Positions 22,351-33,720 of a stretch of DNA of 64,000 nt are shown here, one piece after another. Positions within the stretch are counted from its first letter, which is position 1. Each line of letters opens with the position of its first letter. This DNA is from Acheta domesticus (lineage: Eukaryota; Arthropoda; Insecta; Orthoptera; Gryllidae): assembly GCA_031308135.1 (NCBI GenBank), contig JAHLJT010009355.1, forward strand, positions 4,897,217-4,961,216. Reading direction: 5' to 3'. Below the pieces are notes generated by a model. The model had not been told where the DNA came from, searched no databases, and saw nothing but the letters and a program-made list of their open reading frames with translations. Position numbers and translations under genes: made by a program.

Positions 22351-24059
22351 GGCGTTGAACCCCAGGTTGTGCAATTTTCGGGGCAGAAGGAATTTGCATT
22401 TAGGTCTCAGACGTACATTCATGATTTATCTCTGCCTATTCAAACCGAAACGTACCTTTTTACAGTCGGCTCTTAATTTCCTGTTATCTTGATGGGATTG
22501 TACAAAGACGCGAGGTGCTTAAGAAGCGGAAAATTAAACTCTCTAAATGAAGATGAGTAAGATATAAGAAAAACAAACGTCTTCTGCAATAAACATTATT
22601 ATTGTAAAATAAAATTTCCATATAGTATTAAGGTTCCAATAGAATGTTCACGTTTTGTAATATATTTCTCAGAATGAAATTAATTTCGGATCAAATTTTC
22701 AGTATTGTTGAAATTTGTGTGGGAAGACGACACATAAATCCTTATTTTAATCTGAAACTGAACCGAGCCTCGCCACAAATACAGTTTTATTAGTATTATT
22801 ATAACATTAATAACTTTTTCGTAAGACAGTCTCATAATTTATCCCGGTAATATCTCTTACATGTAGTAGAAAATTATTTATATTCTAAAGAAAATAATGA
22901 AATGTTATCAAACGAAACACGATTAACGTGTCCCCCATGCATGCCAACGGTCCAGTGCGGTTAAAAACTATTGTCGTTTTCTTCTTAAGATTGATACTAT
23001 TTCTAAAATTACTTGAATATGTTTTTAAAATACTCTTTTGAAACCTTTCTCGTTTTACCTTCATTTCTGCTGATCATTCTTTAGGTTCAGTTGGATTCCA
23101 TTCATAGGCATTTCTTTGAAGTCTGCCATACACCTCTCTTAAGAATCTAGGTCTCATTGTCTGCGTTCTCACAACAGTCTCAGGATGATTTGCGGTAGAG
23201 TTACGATGTGAGAAAGGGAAGCGCTAAAAAGAGTGAAATGACTGGAAACTAGGTAAACGGCGAAAGGCATGTCAGCGAAGGTGGAAATGAGAGAGAAGTG
23301 CGTAGAACAGGGAGTGCAAGCGTAACGTAACGGATTCCTGCGGGATGAGGAAGACTAAGGTCAGAAGATGTATTCTGGAGATAACCCAGATTTTTTTATG
23401 AAGGGGAAGGTAATGATGTTACAGTCTCCAGCGTCAAGAGTAAATCTTTGAGAATTTTGCTATCGCACGCGTCAGTTGCCATTTTTACCGGTAAAGAAAA
23501 CATTTATTTTCAAAAGTGTGTTATTGTGTGTTTCATTGTAAATGACAGAATTAAGGTAGCTTAGTTCTTTTATATTTCGAAACCGCGTAAAATATTAATA
23601 GAGAGAAAACGAAACAAAACAGACTGAATATCGTTGTCACTTAAGTCATTTAATTTATAGTCATTTAAGTTCATTTCCTGTATTCGAAGTTCCACGATTG
23701 TTTGAACATAATCGTCACGCATTAACGTTTTGTAGAAATAATGCATAATAAACTTTATCGTTCAATGCATAAACAATGTAATTAATTAGTTTCAATAGTG
23801 TAAATTTTATGGTTCTTGTATTCGAAAAATTATTTACATTTATAGCCAAGATGATTAGCACACTTAATCTTCGAGCACAGGCGAGTCAGGAGGCTTATTT
23901 ATTTATGCCTTCTTCGTTGTTGAGCAGATGGTTAAAGAAAATTGTAGTAAAAGTAAATTCCTTTCGACTAAGTTCTCGAAACCTTGAAAGAAATTATACG
24001 AAGCAAGCATAATGAAACAATTCTTTGTAATCCAGTTTGAAAATTTGTTTTGGCCCAGC
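22351..24059. other. No gene seen: AT-rich DNA
   Basis: No domains, RNA genes or clear repeats are recognisable. The stretch at about 23100-23350 is less AT-rich than its surroundings. Confidence 0.4.
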
Positions 24060-24985
24060 GATGGTGTGAAGCGGAAAGGCTTGCGCGCGGTCCGGCGAAA
24101 ACGGGTTAGGCAGCTCCTCTCGAGCTGCGTCGCCGTATGAGTCCTTGGCAGCCGCATATCAGGATGCACTTTCGGCGGCGCAGGACTCTCCTCGGTGGGC
24201 GCGTTTTCCCTGCCTCCGCGGCCACCACCGCCGCCATCACCACCACCCACCATCCCCCGCCACCTCACCCCACCACCACCACCCACCACCACCACCACCC
24301 ACCACCCACCACCACCATAACCACCACCACCCACCACCACCACACCACCACCACACCCACCGCCGCCACCCCTAGCACTACCCACCACACCACCACTGCT
24401 ACCGCCTCCACCGCCACCGCCACCTCCCCCACCACCTTCACCGCCACAACCATCCCACCACAAATCCGCTGGCACCACCTCCCCCTCCACTGCCTTTACC
24501 GTCACCACCCCATCGTCAACATCGCCGCCATCGCCTGCACCATACCCTCCTCCGTCACCACCGTCGCTTCATCCTCCGGCGTAAGCACCTGCTCCGACAC
24601 CATCTCCGCCACCAGCCGCCACCACCACTGCCACCGCCGCCACTAATGTCACCCGCTACCACCACGTCGCCACTCCGCCGTCACTCCCTGCTTCTCTTCT
24701 ATACCTCCACTCCTCCTCCTCCTACTCCTCCTCCGCCGCCGTCGGTCGCCGAACCCGGCCCCTGCGGGGACGCCGTTTGTGGGTCCACGTGGCCGCGGAT
24801 GTGGGTTAAGGAAACTCCGCAGACGGGGGCGGCGCAGGCGCAGGCGAAGGCGGAGGCGGAGGCGGTGACCGCTCTTCCTCCACCGCCGCGTAAAAGTGAG
24901 CAGCAGGCGCAGCAGCGGACGCAGCCGCTGACGCTGCAAAGAGCCCTCTGGATTGTCTTTGGCTCAAAAGACGAAATTCGGGCCA
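24060..24985. repeat. GC-rich island with a long imperfect (CCA/CCG)n tract
   Basis: From about 24218 to 24650 the plus strand is almost purely C, A and T in CCA, CCACC and CCG units, so it codes for runs of His, Pro and Thr in one frame and Gly and Val on the other strand. To about 24985 it becomes a mixed GC-rich sequence with CTCCTC units and a CACGTG at 24786-24791. The long open frames are composition artefacts. Confidence 0.8.
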
Positions 24986-25785
24986 TGAGGTCTGCTCTTC
25001 CGCTTGCTCACTTTATTTCAAATGCCGCTTGAGAAGAGCATGAAAAGTCATGGTCATTTTTTTTTTCTTGTACGTGAAAGAACTTTTACACAAGTGCATT
25101 GTGGACATGAGAGTTTCAACAGAAAAAAAATGATTTCAATTAAGAAAGATCTGTCGAATAATGTAAATACTCGTATCTGCTACAGGGTATGTGAGTTTTT
25201 GAACCAATAACATTCTTTATGACTAGAATGATCTGCTATCAAGGGACGAGATTTTTAGATCAAAAGTCAAAAGGAAGAATTGAGAGTCGCAATCAATTGT
25301 TTAATTCTAATTTGTAACCTCAGTGCCACAAACGTTCTTAACGAACTGGTAAGAGGCGTTATTAAAATTAGTAACTAAACTTGAACAGGTTTCATCGAAG
25401 TTATAAAGAAAACACATGGATTGAAAAAAACACGTACGTTGTAAAGAAATCTATGTAATGTACTGTTTCGATTTGAGACTGCTCAAGTGTCATCTGAATA
25501 TTACAAAAACCAAAACATACAGAATAGAAGTAGGAGATGAAGTATGTTTCGCAATTGGCTCATATCATCCCGGAATTGTAGTAACTTAAATTTTTGACCT
25601 AACGCTGGAGACGTGTATTTCCGCAAAAAGAAACTTCATATACAGTGTGCGAAGAAAGGAATTAAACGATATGTGAATGACTTGCAGATTGTATACAGCT
25701 TGTCAACAATTTGAAGTAATATCGATCTAGATTTGTGTGCAAGCCCAACCTAAGTATCCTGATGTTCTCGCTGTCGTATTCTTCG
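24986..25785. other. No gene seen: AT-rich DNA
   Basis: No domain or repeat is recognised. Confidence 0.4.
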
Positions 25786-25960
25786 TGGGCAGCATTGAAG
25801 CGGCGAGCAGCCTTTTGCCCCCTGCGGCTCCTGCAGCCGCGCGCGCGTCGCCATGGCCGCGAGACGCGTGGCTGGCGCCGACGGCGAACGCGGCCGCTGC
25901 GTAAATAACCCTTGTTTTTCCTCGCAGCTGCTCCTTGCGCTCTCGCCCGAACACCACTAA
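25786..25960. other. GC-rich island
   Basis: A compact CpG-rich patch with an AT core (GCGTAAATAACC near 25900), followed by a pyrimidine-rich run ending in CAG near 25925. The run resembles a splice acceptor, but no coding exon follows. Confidence 0.5.
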
Positions 25961-26099
25961 GGCAGAGAATGTCGTTCCTGCGAGCAATTAAATACATATT
26001 TGTGTGTGTTATTTTCTCTTCTGTAAATCTTTTCTCTCAGATTTTCATTGAATCTTTACAAATAAAGTGTCATTAGAAAAAGTTTCTCGGGGAAGTCGT

Positions 26100-27330
26100 T
26101 TTTGAGAATTTTTTCTTTTACAAATTGCCTTTACTTCAAGCAAACATTACGCGAAAAGTGCTTGTGTATTAAAAAAAAGTGTACATTACCTTCTACTCAT
26201 TTTTTAAAACATTTCATTTTCTTTTGCTTGAGTTTTGCTAAGTTAACTTTTTGCAATTATCGAAAATGCAGAGATACATCTTACATTTTGATAGACACAA
26301 TTTGGCGTCTTCGACAAAAAAAGAAAGAAAAAAATTGGAGTCGTTTTTAAGAAAATATTTGTTTAAGAATTACGCGAAAACTACTCCCATTTTCGAAAAT
26401 TGAACAGGTTCTTATATCAAGATCTCTTTTGAACAACAAATTTTATTAAGAAAAAATCTATATCCAATATTATAGTTGTAGGAAAGCGCCGAAAGGATTT
26501 TGAACTTTTTCAATTTTCTTAAATTCAGAGAGTTCAAAGATAATGAGAATTGCTCGCTTTTCTTAAGTCCCCATTGCTCTATCCGAGGGGAAAAAATAAT
26601 CCAAAAATTGGTACTAATTTTTGAGAATAGTTTGAAAATGTGGGTAGGACTTTATGTAAAGAACACCAAAAATCAAAATATATATTCAAATTCGTAGGGT
26701 CCCGAGTTCGGCTAAATCGATTGGGGAACATCAATTTTGCAGAAATTCGATTTAGACGCTAGACTTCACCACAACCGGACGGACGGAGGTTTTGCCGTAA
26801 ACCAACTTTTGGGTATCAATTACCCAGGAAGCGAGAATTCTGCTGGCCCGGATAGACGATATCGCTAAGGCAGTAGTGCCGTGGCGATCTCAGAAGGAAG
26901 GATCGCGTGTTCGAGTCCCGCCTCGGGCATGGGTGTGTTTGTGTTTGTATGTGTGTGTCGTACTTTCACCCCTCATTATCATCATTTCAGCTCACAACCC
27001 AGGAGGATCAAAATAGGATCCAGCTAAATGCTGATCCCTTATTAAAATTACATCCACCTGCTACCGAGATAATGAAATTGAGCCCTCGTAAACGCAGGGT
27101 ACATGCACGCGTGGTGCAAGGCGGCCTATTCCCGAAAAAATAAAAAAAACAAAAACAAAAAACTGGATTCTGACTGCACATGTAGAGAAAGTATTGTAAA
27201 TTAAGAGCAGATTTATCTTTTTTTTTTTCGATATCACTGCCCCACAATTGGCGTTTTTCTGTCTAAAAATCGCCATTTTGCCGCAGAATTATAATACTTT
27301 CTCTGTACTACATTAGTAGACACCCTTATC
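26100..27330 (+). mobile_element. Old diverged copy of the long arm repeat, split by a SINE
   Basis: Segments at 26330-26850 match the right arm at 54900-55480 in order. These include the GCGAAAACTACT segment, the AACAAATTTTATT segment, GCGCCGAAA, the GGACGGACGG run and GGTATCAA. After the SINE, 27163-27330 matches the outermost part of the arm (55500-55665), ending in sequence like ACTTTCTCTGTACTAC. The divergence is far higher than between the two arms further right, so this copy is older. Confidence 0.7.
26853..27163 (+). mobile_element. SINE-A copy (tRNA-derived)
   Basis: A short retroposon with a tRNA-like head. The B-box-like GTTCGAGTCCC lies at 26909-26919 and is followed by GCCTCGGGCATGGGTGTG, which is shared with the copy at 44140-44525. 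The tail is A-rich (near 27136-27165). It interrupts the older arm repeat. The flanks AATTCTGCTGG and GGATTCTGACTG look like a worn target duplication. SINEs of this type are transcribed by RNA polymerase III and moved by a partner LINE. Confidence 0.75.
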
Positions 27331-28685
27331 ACCCTACGATACCTTCCTACAATTACGTTATTCAAGGTAGAGCTACCTTTCTTCAGTAATAGATCTTTAA
27401 ATCATTCTTTGCTCACTTTTTCAAAATTGTTTTCGCGTAATTTTGTGTCTTACTCTAAATTGTTTCAAAAAGGCAAAAGAGGTAGCAGGACAGAAGTAGG
27501 AAGTTTAGAAATGCACGTAACTTAATAAAACGAGAAATTATGAGCTATTTTAGCATCACTAGTTTTGATTGTATCATATGTGACATCATCTGGCGATAGC
27601 CTATCGGGTTTGTTGAATTGAAGCATCAATTCATTTGGTAATTGAATCGGGAGGTGGATATCAAGTTTAAAACGCCTCTCTCCTACAGAACTACGACTCT
27701 GCGCTAAAACACGTGAACTAGTTTTCAGGGATTACCCATGTCTCAGATTCCAAAATACGAGTTCGTTGCTCTAGTGCTGATGAAATCAGGTCCCGTTCTA
27801 CATTATCATTTTAGCTGCATGTGTCATCGGGTAACCCTCGAGGTTGTTTCTTTCGGAAATTTGATCGCCGAGATGTTCCGGCTTATCTGGCCTTGTTTTT
27901 CTGCGGTTTTCCATATCAGCTTCCAAGGATACTCTTCGTTTGTGTCTGCAGGAAGAACTTTGCATTCGTGATCAGTAGGGAGCGGATTTCTATGATTTTG
28001 TACATTTTTGTCTGTTACTTCAGTGCATTGCTAAGTGAAATTTCTTGACATTCGGTTAGAATATGGTGTTATATAAATTAATATATTAGTTCATATTAGG
28101 CTGATTTTTCCTGTTGGTGCATATTCCTGTAATTATAGGCGCATGTTTAGAATATTTCGTTAAAATAGAGACTTGTTTATAAAACGTTTCATCTTTTCAT
28201 AAGATCTATGTGTTTGTGAGCATTCATTGATTCGAAAGAGTTTGTCACAGTTTGCATTTTTTGTTTCCTACAGATGCTAAAATACTTTAGCAAATGTAGA
28301 ATATTTCTTAATATATTTTTAATCCAGACAGAAGAAATATAACAAGAGATACAATGAACTTTACAAGGATGAATATTTACTTCATTTATTTCTCTCTCGG
28401 AGTGGGGTAGATTATATTATGTTTGCACAACAATATATCATGTCATTCCGAGCATGCTTTTCCTGAATTTTATCAAGAAAGCTCTATAAAGGAAATTAAA
28501 TATTGTTAATTTTAATTGCATATTAAAGTGCATATTCCAGAATTTTTAGGTCATAAATGCATATTTTGCATATTTTTTCAAGGTGAGATTTCATACCAGT
28601 TATAGCCGGACAAAACGCATTTTATTATGATCGTTCCCGCTGCGTTGCTTTCACTGCAAATATCTACGTGGGTCCTTGTCAAGGA
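27331..28685. other. No gene seen: AT-rich DNA
   Basis: No recognisable domain, RNA gene or repeat. Confidence 0.4.
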
Positions 28686-28835
28686 TGGCACTATCGGATC
28701 GACTGCGGTGGCTCAGTGCATGAACTGATCTGACTGCAGTGCTTCAGACCGGGAGATGGAGGTGATTTTGGACACTAGCTACATAGCGTGGTCGCGTTCG
28801 GCCGCTGTTTGGGGGAGAATCCTAGGGAGAGGGCC
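28686..28835 (+). mobile_element. SINE-B head fragment
   Basis: This matches the first part of the SINE-B family: the A-box-like GGTGGCTCAGTGCATG near 28709, then ACTGCAGTG, ACACTAGCTACATAG near 28771-28787 and GGAGAATCCTAG near 28813. The distal half of the element is missing. Confidence 0.65.
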
Positions 28836-29550
28836 GACACGTTGGGCGCACCGCATAACAGGCCTACTATCGGTATTGTTCGTTGTTGATATTGGCGGAA
28901 CTGGTATTCCTGGTCGTAGATGTCGCGTAGTGGCAAAGCTCTTAAGCAAATATTTGGGTACGGGCAATTACAAATTGAAATTAATGCGATGTGAACTCTC
29001 TAAACAAAATGTACGTTTAGCTGTTCCAGTTGATTGTGACGATACGCGAAAACAAAAACAATGCTCGCTCTTATTTCATAATCACTACGAGAGACACAGC
29101 GACAAACCAGTCCTTTCTTTTTTCTCTTGGAATTGCAAAAGCCTTTGGTCGGAAGGCAGCTCGTGCGTGAGGCGTCTTTGCGACACGGCGCAGGGCCTCC
29201 CCGGCCCCGGCCCCTCCCGCAAACATTTTCACTGTTACCTTCGCAAAGCGCGCGGGGCGCTCTGTCAACAGCCAGGCGAAGTGGGTGACTGGTGCCTCGG
29301 AGGCAATGCTTACGCTGCCTCCTCAAGTCAGAAGAGCATTCCTTGGTAGGAATGCACTAACGTGCGCGAGATACGCTACGCAATAAAGATTTTGGGGACA
29401 GCCCGTGAGGAAAAAGATGTGGGTATTGAAGCTTGGAGAGAAGTCGAACCGAGTAAGTAGTTGATGTTAATTTGATGATATATTAATAACAGTATTTTTG
29501 AAATTATTAATATTATATGTACACCCACATACATAATATATACGTATGTA
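28836..29550. other. Unassigned sequence including a GC-rich island at about 29150-29330
   Basis: A frame of 197 codons (28756-29349, plus strand) begins inside the SINE-B fragment and ends in the GC island, so it is probably fortuitous. The island contains CCCCGGCCCCGGCCCC near 29198-29213. No domain is seen. Confidence 0.45.
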
Positions 29551-29570
29551 CATACAATATATATATATAT

Positions 29571-29613
<43 letters not shown>

Positions 29614-29616
29614 CGA
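29551..29616. repeat. (AT)n microsatellite
   Basis: Alternating AT with two brief interruptions. Confidence 0.95.
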
Positions 29617-29999
29617 ACTGCTGACGAACTTGGGTGATAACATCTCGCACGTAACTACGAATGCTCTGTTCCACGAAAGAGGCATGCTTTATGATTGTAA
29701 AGAAAATATGAGAGTATAGATTACCTTTTTAAACATACAACACTCAATAGCGTTGGAACTAAAGCAAATAACGAATAACTTTGTGGACATTTTGTCTATA
29801 AAAGCGAGTGTCATTTGCAATCATTTTGAGCGTTACATGTCTCTTAGGATGACCGTGTTTATTCGTTTTCTCATTTTTGACACTTGTGGAAATTTTTGAT
29901 TCAGACGTTGTGAAGTTTAAATTGTCTTATGACCACTGCACACTTCATCTGGGAATTAAAACCAAACCTTCAGTCGTCGAGACGGTTGCATGACTTGAG
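29617..29999. other. No gene seen
   Basis: AT-rich sequence without recognisable features. Confidence 0.4.
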
Positions 30000-30445
30000 G
30001 CGGTCTTTTAGCGCCTCTTCCGATGGTCCAGGGTTGCTGCCGCAGCTCCCCTACGTGCTTGTAGTACCGCATTCCGTGCTAATCGCTTGCGCGGTGGAAA
30101 GTCCGAACGAGCAGCAGCCGCCGCCGCTGTCGCGTTGCGGCGGAGGGTGTGGACGTAGCGGCGTGTGGTGGTAGGGGCAGGGGAGGAGCGTCGATTCGGG
30201 CGAGGCTTCTGCGCTCCCCTATCGCAACTGCCATCGCCCTCACGCGGTCGCCCCTCCACCACCCCCACCCCTCCGCCGACTCTTCCGTCCCCGTTCCACC
30301 GCGCTCGTGGCTTCCTCGCCGTCGCCGTTGCCGTCACGCCCGCCCCCACCGCCGCCTTGACGTCAGCCGCGAGCTGCGCAGAAAAACCTGTTGAGCGGGT
30401 ACTCCGGGGCGATTTCGCGCTCGCGGGAGGCGAGTTTACATTAAA
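30000..30445. other. GC-rich island
   Basis: CpG-rich with GCC-type runs, and open on both strands for composition reasons. The edges are sharp at about 30000 and 30445. A possible regulatory element; no exon is recognised. Confidence 0.6.
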
Positions 30446-30846
30446 GCATTTACTGGGGGAATGTGACACCTCTTGGAATCAAAGGTTTCCAGAGAATGAA
30501 AACATCCATATTGTCAGTGTTGGCCGTGAATCGCGTTTGAAATGAAATTTGAGACATTTCTTTTATTTGTACCGTTTGGATGGGGAAGTTTGGTTTAATT
30601 CATAATACATTACATTTGGTATATCTTATGAATATGTACTGTAGAGCAGAATCACGTCATTATGAAATCATCAATTTCGTAGTTTGTGAAGTGTCAGAAT
30701 ACTTTTCATAAATGCGAGTCTGAAGAATTTTCTGAAAAACAAATTAATAATTACATAAAATTGAGGGATAATGAAAACTAATTAATTAAAATTATGAAAC
30801 ATAACTGGTAATTCACATTAAATGACGTGTTGTAATATTTTGCCAA

Positions 30847-31155
30847 AATTATTTTTATGAATGTTGAACTTCTTCATGGCTGTTTTCTTTAAATCACTAT
30901 TTCTGGATATTAAATATTTAAATGTGCCATTTGTTTGAAAAATGTTATACTGGTAGAGCACATTTTATCTCATTTCTTCAAAGGACAGCAGTGTTTTTGC
31001 TGAGTTTGTTTATACAAATTGTTGATTTATCAGAAAATATTTTTTCTTCATATAGATTCTGAAAAAGTGTATTTTTGGGTAATCAGTAGAAAAGATGGTT
31101 TATGAAAATCGTAACGCACTGGCAATGTTTAGAAATGTTTTATTACGTATTTTAA
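30847..31155 (+). repeat. Direct repeat pair, left copy (block X then block Y)
   Basis: Block X (30847-30987, ending TTCAAAGGACA) and block Y (31021-31155, starting GTTGATTTATCAGAAAAT) both recur at 31940-32229, in the same orientation but in the order Y then X. The similarity is about nine bases in ten by eye. Confidence 0.85.
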
Positions 31156-31339
31156 ACAAACAACTTCAACACATTCATTGAATATCTTACACACTGAAGA
31201 AACCTTTTTTTCGAACCAGTGAACAAAACTAGGAAGTAGACACATCATGTATCGCATGACACTAGTAAGGCGCCTGTGCTATCAGCACCGTATTTATAAA
31301 TACTCATCAAGTGAGTACGTTCACTGAGATTCAGTGTGT

Positions 31340-31800
31340 GGTAGTACGCTAGTCCGAGATAAACCTCCAGACGCCCCAAAACAAAAACAGGCGAGGCCCT
31401 GGGCCAACGAGGGTCCTCCGTCACCTCGCGTCGCGTGGCGCCACCTGCGCGCGCGCGCCCTCCCGCGCGGCGTCCGGTCGCGTGCTTCCTTTCGTCACGT
31501 GCGCTCACTGGGTCGCTGGGTCCGCCGCCGCCGCCGCGCGCTAAAAATAACGCGCGAGGCGCTGGCGCGGGCGCGGGCGCGGGCGCGGGTGCTGGTGGAC
31601 GGGGCGATCAGCTGAGCGCCCAGGCGCCGCGGCGCCCGCGGCGATAAGCGCGCGCGAAGCGGTTACGCGCGCGCAGCCAGGGTCGACGACCGACCGCGCC
31701 TGCGCCGCCGCCGCCGCCGCCTCCAACGCGCTTTCTTACGCCACTGCGCGGGCGGGTGCGCACCGCTGCCGTCGCCTCTGACCCGCCTCAAAACACTCGC
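31340..31800. other. GC-rich island lying between the two Y blocks
   Basis: Extremely CpG-rich. It contains CACGTG at 31496-31501, the MEF2-like CTAAAAATAA near 31540, a (GGGCGC)n run near 31568-31590, GATCAGCTGAGC near 31606 and GCGATAAGCG near 31640. The mix of AT cores in GC-rich DNA looks like a regulatory module rather than an exon, but that is inference. Confidence 0.55.
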
Positions 31801-31939
31801 TCAATTCGTTGTCTCGCACTGGCCAAATAAGCAGGCAGTGCTAACAATCAGTATTATTGATTGTGAGTGAATAAATAATATTGATTGTTTTCAAAGCATG
31901 TTTATTTGCCCTATTTAAAAAAAATTGATATATTGAAAA

Positions 31940-32229
31940 GTTGATATGTCAGAAAATGTTTTTTCTTCTTATAGATTTCTGAAAAAAATGTATTTTCGGG
32001 TAATAAGTGTAAAAGATCGTTTATGAAAATCGTAACACACTGCTAATGTTTAGAAATGTGTTTTATTTGCCCTATTTTAAAAAATATTATTTTTTATGAA
32101 TGTTGAACTTCTTCAAGACTCTTTCCTTAAAATCACTATTTCCTGATTTTAAATATTTACATGTGCCATTTGTTTGAAAAACGTTATACTGGTAGAGCAC
32201 ATTTTTATCTCACTTGTTCAAAGGACATT
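31940..32229 (+). repeat. Direct repeat pair, right copy (block Y then block X)
   Basis: Y recurs at 31940-32079 and X at 32083-32229, ending TTCAAAGGACA. See the left copy at 30847-31155. Confidence 0.85.
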
Positions 32230-33115
32230 CAACGTTAAAATAATCACAAGAAGAAAAGTTAGAGCATGCTATAGTACAATGAATTTGATGCTCAAAAAAT
32301 TCAATAAACAATTCAGATGGCATGAAATGTTATAAATATTTTATGCGGGTGCATGACGACTATGGCATTGATAATATGTAAAGTAACTTCAAAACTTCTA
32401 GGCAACAGTTTCGTGGAAAAATGTTATTTTACATGACATTGTGAGAACATTTAGTTATGGCCATTGTCGTGGGAATATTACCAAACCATTGAAAGAATAA
32501 TGCTCTGTTTAATGCAGGAAAAACGGAAAGAAACATTAAATTTTGCTGCAATAATTGTCACATTTTTAATGTCTTTCTTAATTTTTAAATTTATAGCTAA
32601 ATTTACAATAAGGAGGTGATCTAAAATAACCCTGTCTGAAAACAAGAGCTTGACTTGGTGAAATAATTCATCTAGTTGTGCATGGTCATCGTGAGATTTT
32701 TACGGACTATTAGTCACCTTATGATGTAGTAAGATGTAAATGAAAGAGAAGCGTGCAAAGATACACACGAGAATGTTTTTGAATTCTTTACAACATTTCG
32801 TGAAATATGACCTTTTTTTAACCTTAATATTTTTAGTATGACGTTTGAACTGTGAGTATATTTGATCAACAAACAGAGAATCAAGTAACAGAAAAAATCA
32901 TTAGTCTTAGACAAATACTAGAACTGAAAATTGATTAGAGCAAAGCGTTTTTAAATGAGCTGCTTTCTGAGTGAGGATTATTTTCATTAGATTAAAATGT
33001 TTTGGTGTTTGATTGGAGACTTCTTTTCCCTGTCATTGCCCAGTCACAGGCTCTTGGCTCTTGTCACAGGCGCTCCGACCAATATCATTTCCATGAGAAT
33101 CAAAGGTGGCATTAT
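32230..33115. other. No gene seen: AT-rich DNA
   Basis: No domain or repeat is recognised. Confidence 0.4.
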
Positions 33116-33482
33116 TCTCTCTCACCCACCACCCTGACCAGCGCTGCCGACACCGTTGCCACCTCCTCCTCCCCCTCTCCTCCACCGCACCGAGAGATCA
33201 TTGACACAGAAACCGGCGCAGGAGGAAAACAAACACCCCTGCGTCCCCTCCAGTGGGCGCTGCTCCTCGCGCGCCCCCCACTCCGCCGGGCGCTCCCACC
33301 ACCGGCGCCGGTGCCACCCCCACCGCCGCCACCTCGACCGCCGCCGCCGCCGCCGCCGCCTCCTAACCCATTTGCGGCCGCAGTCGAGAAAGTTGCGAAC
33401 TTCGCGAGGACTGTCGGCTGGGCCGGCGGGGGCGGAGGGGGAGGGGCGGTGGCCCCTCCCGCATCTGCAGGTCGTTCACCCC

Positions 33483-33524
<42 letters not shown>

Positions 33525-33720
33525 AAACGCGCCCCGGGGACCGGCGGCGGCGGCGACCGCGCGCCGCGACGTGACGGTAAATATCCCAACGCCGCCGCCG
33601 CCGCCCGCGCCCAGGACTTTCACGCGGCGTGCAGGCACGTGCGCGCGCTGGCGCGGCGGAGCGTGTGCGTGAGCGTGAGCGTGCGTGCGTGCTCGAGCTG
33701 GAGTAGCCGCCACGCCTACC
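33116..33720. other. GC-rich island with (CCG)n tracts
   Basis: CCG/GCC runs lie at about 33325-33362 and 33482-33520, with a CACGTG at 33636-33641. Open frames of up to 240 codons on both strands are low-complexity (Pro, Ala, Arg, Gly) and are best read as composition artefacts. An AT core, GGTAAATATCCC, lies near 33578. Confidence 0.6.

Noticed and set aside
24137..25032. Open frames of 128-201 codons across the CCA tract
   Set aside because: They are His/Pro/Thr or Gly/Val runs dictated by the microsatellite; no domain is present.
25900..25930. Splice-acceptor-like pyrimidine tract in a GC island
   Set aside because: No coding exon follows and the pattern is common by chance.
26853..27163. 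Functional tRNA gene
   Set aside because: The head has a B box but no foldable cloverleaf with an anticodon arm is evident, and a family body and A-rich tail follow, so it is a SINE.
28756..29349. 197-codon plus-strand frame
   Set aside because: It starts inside a SINE-B fragment and ends in a GC island, so it is most likely chance.
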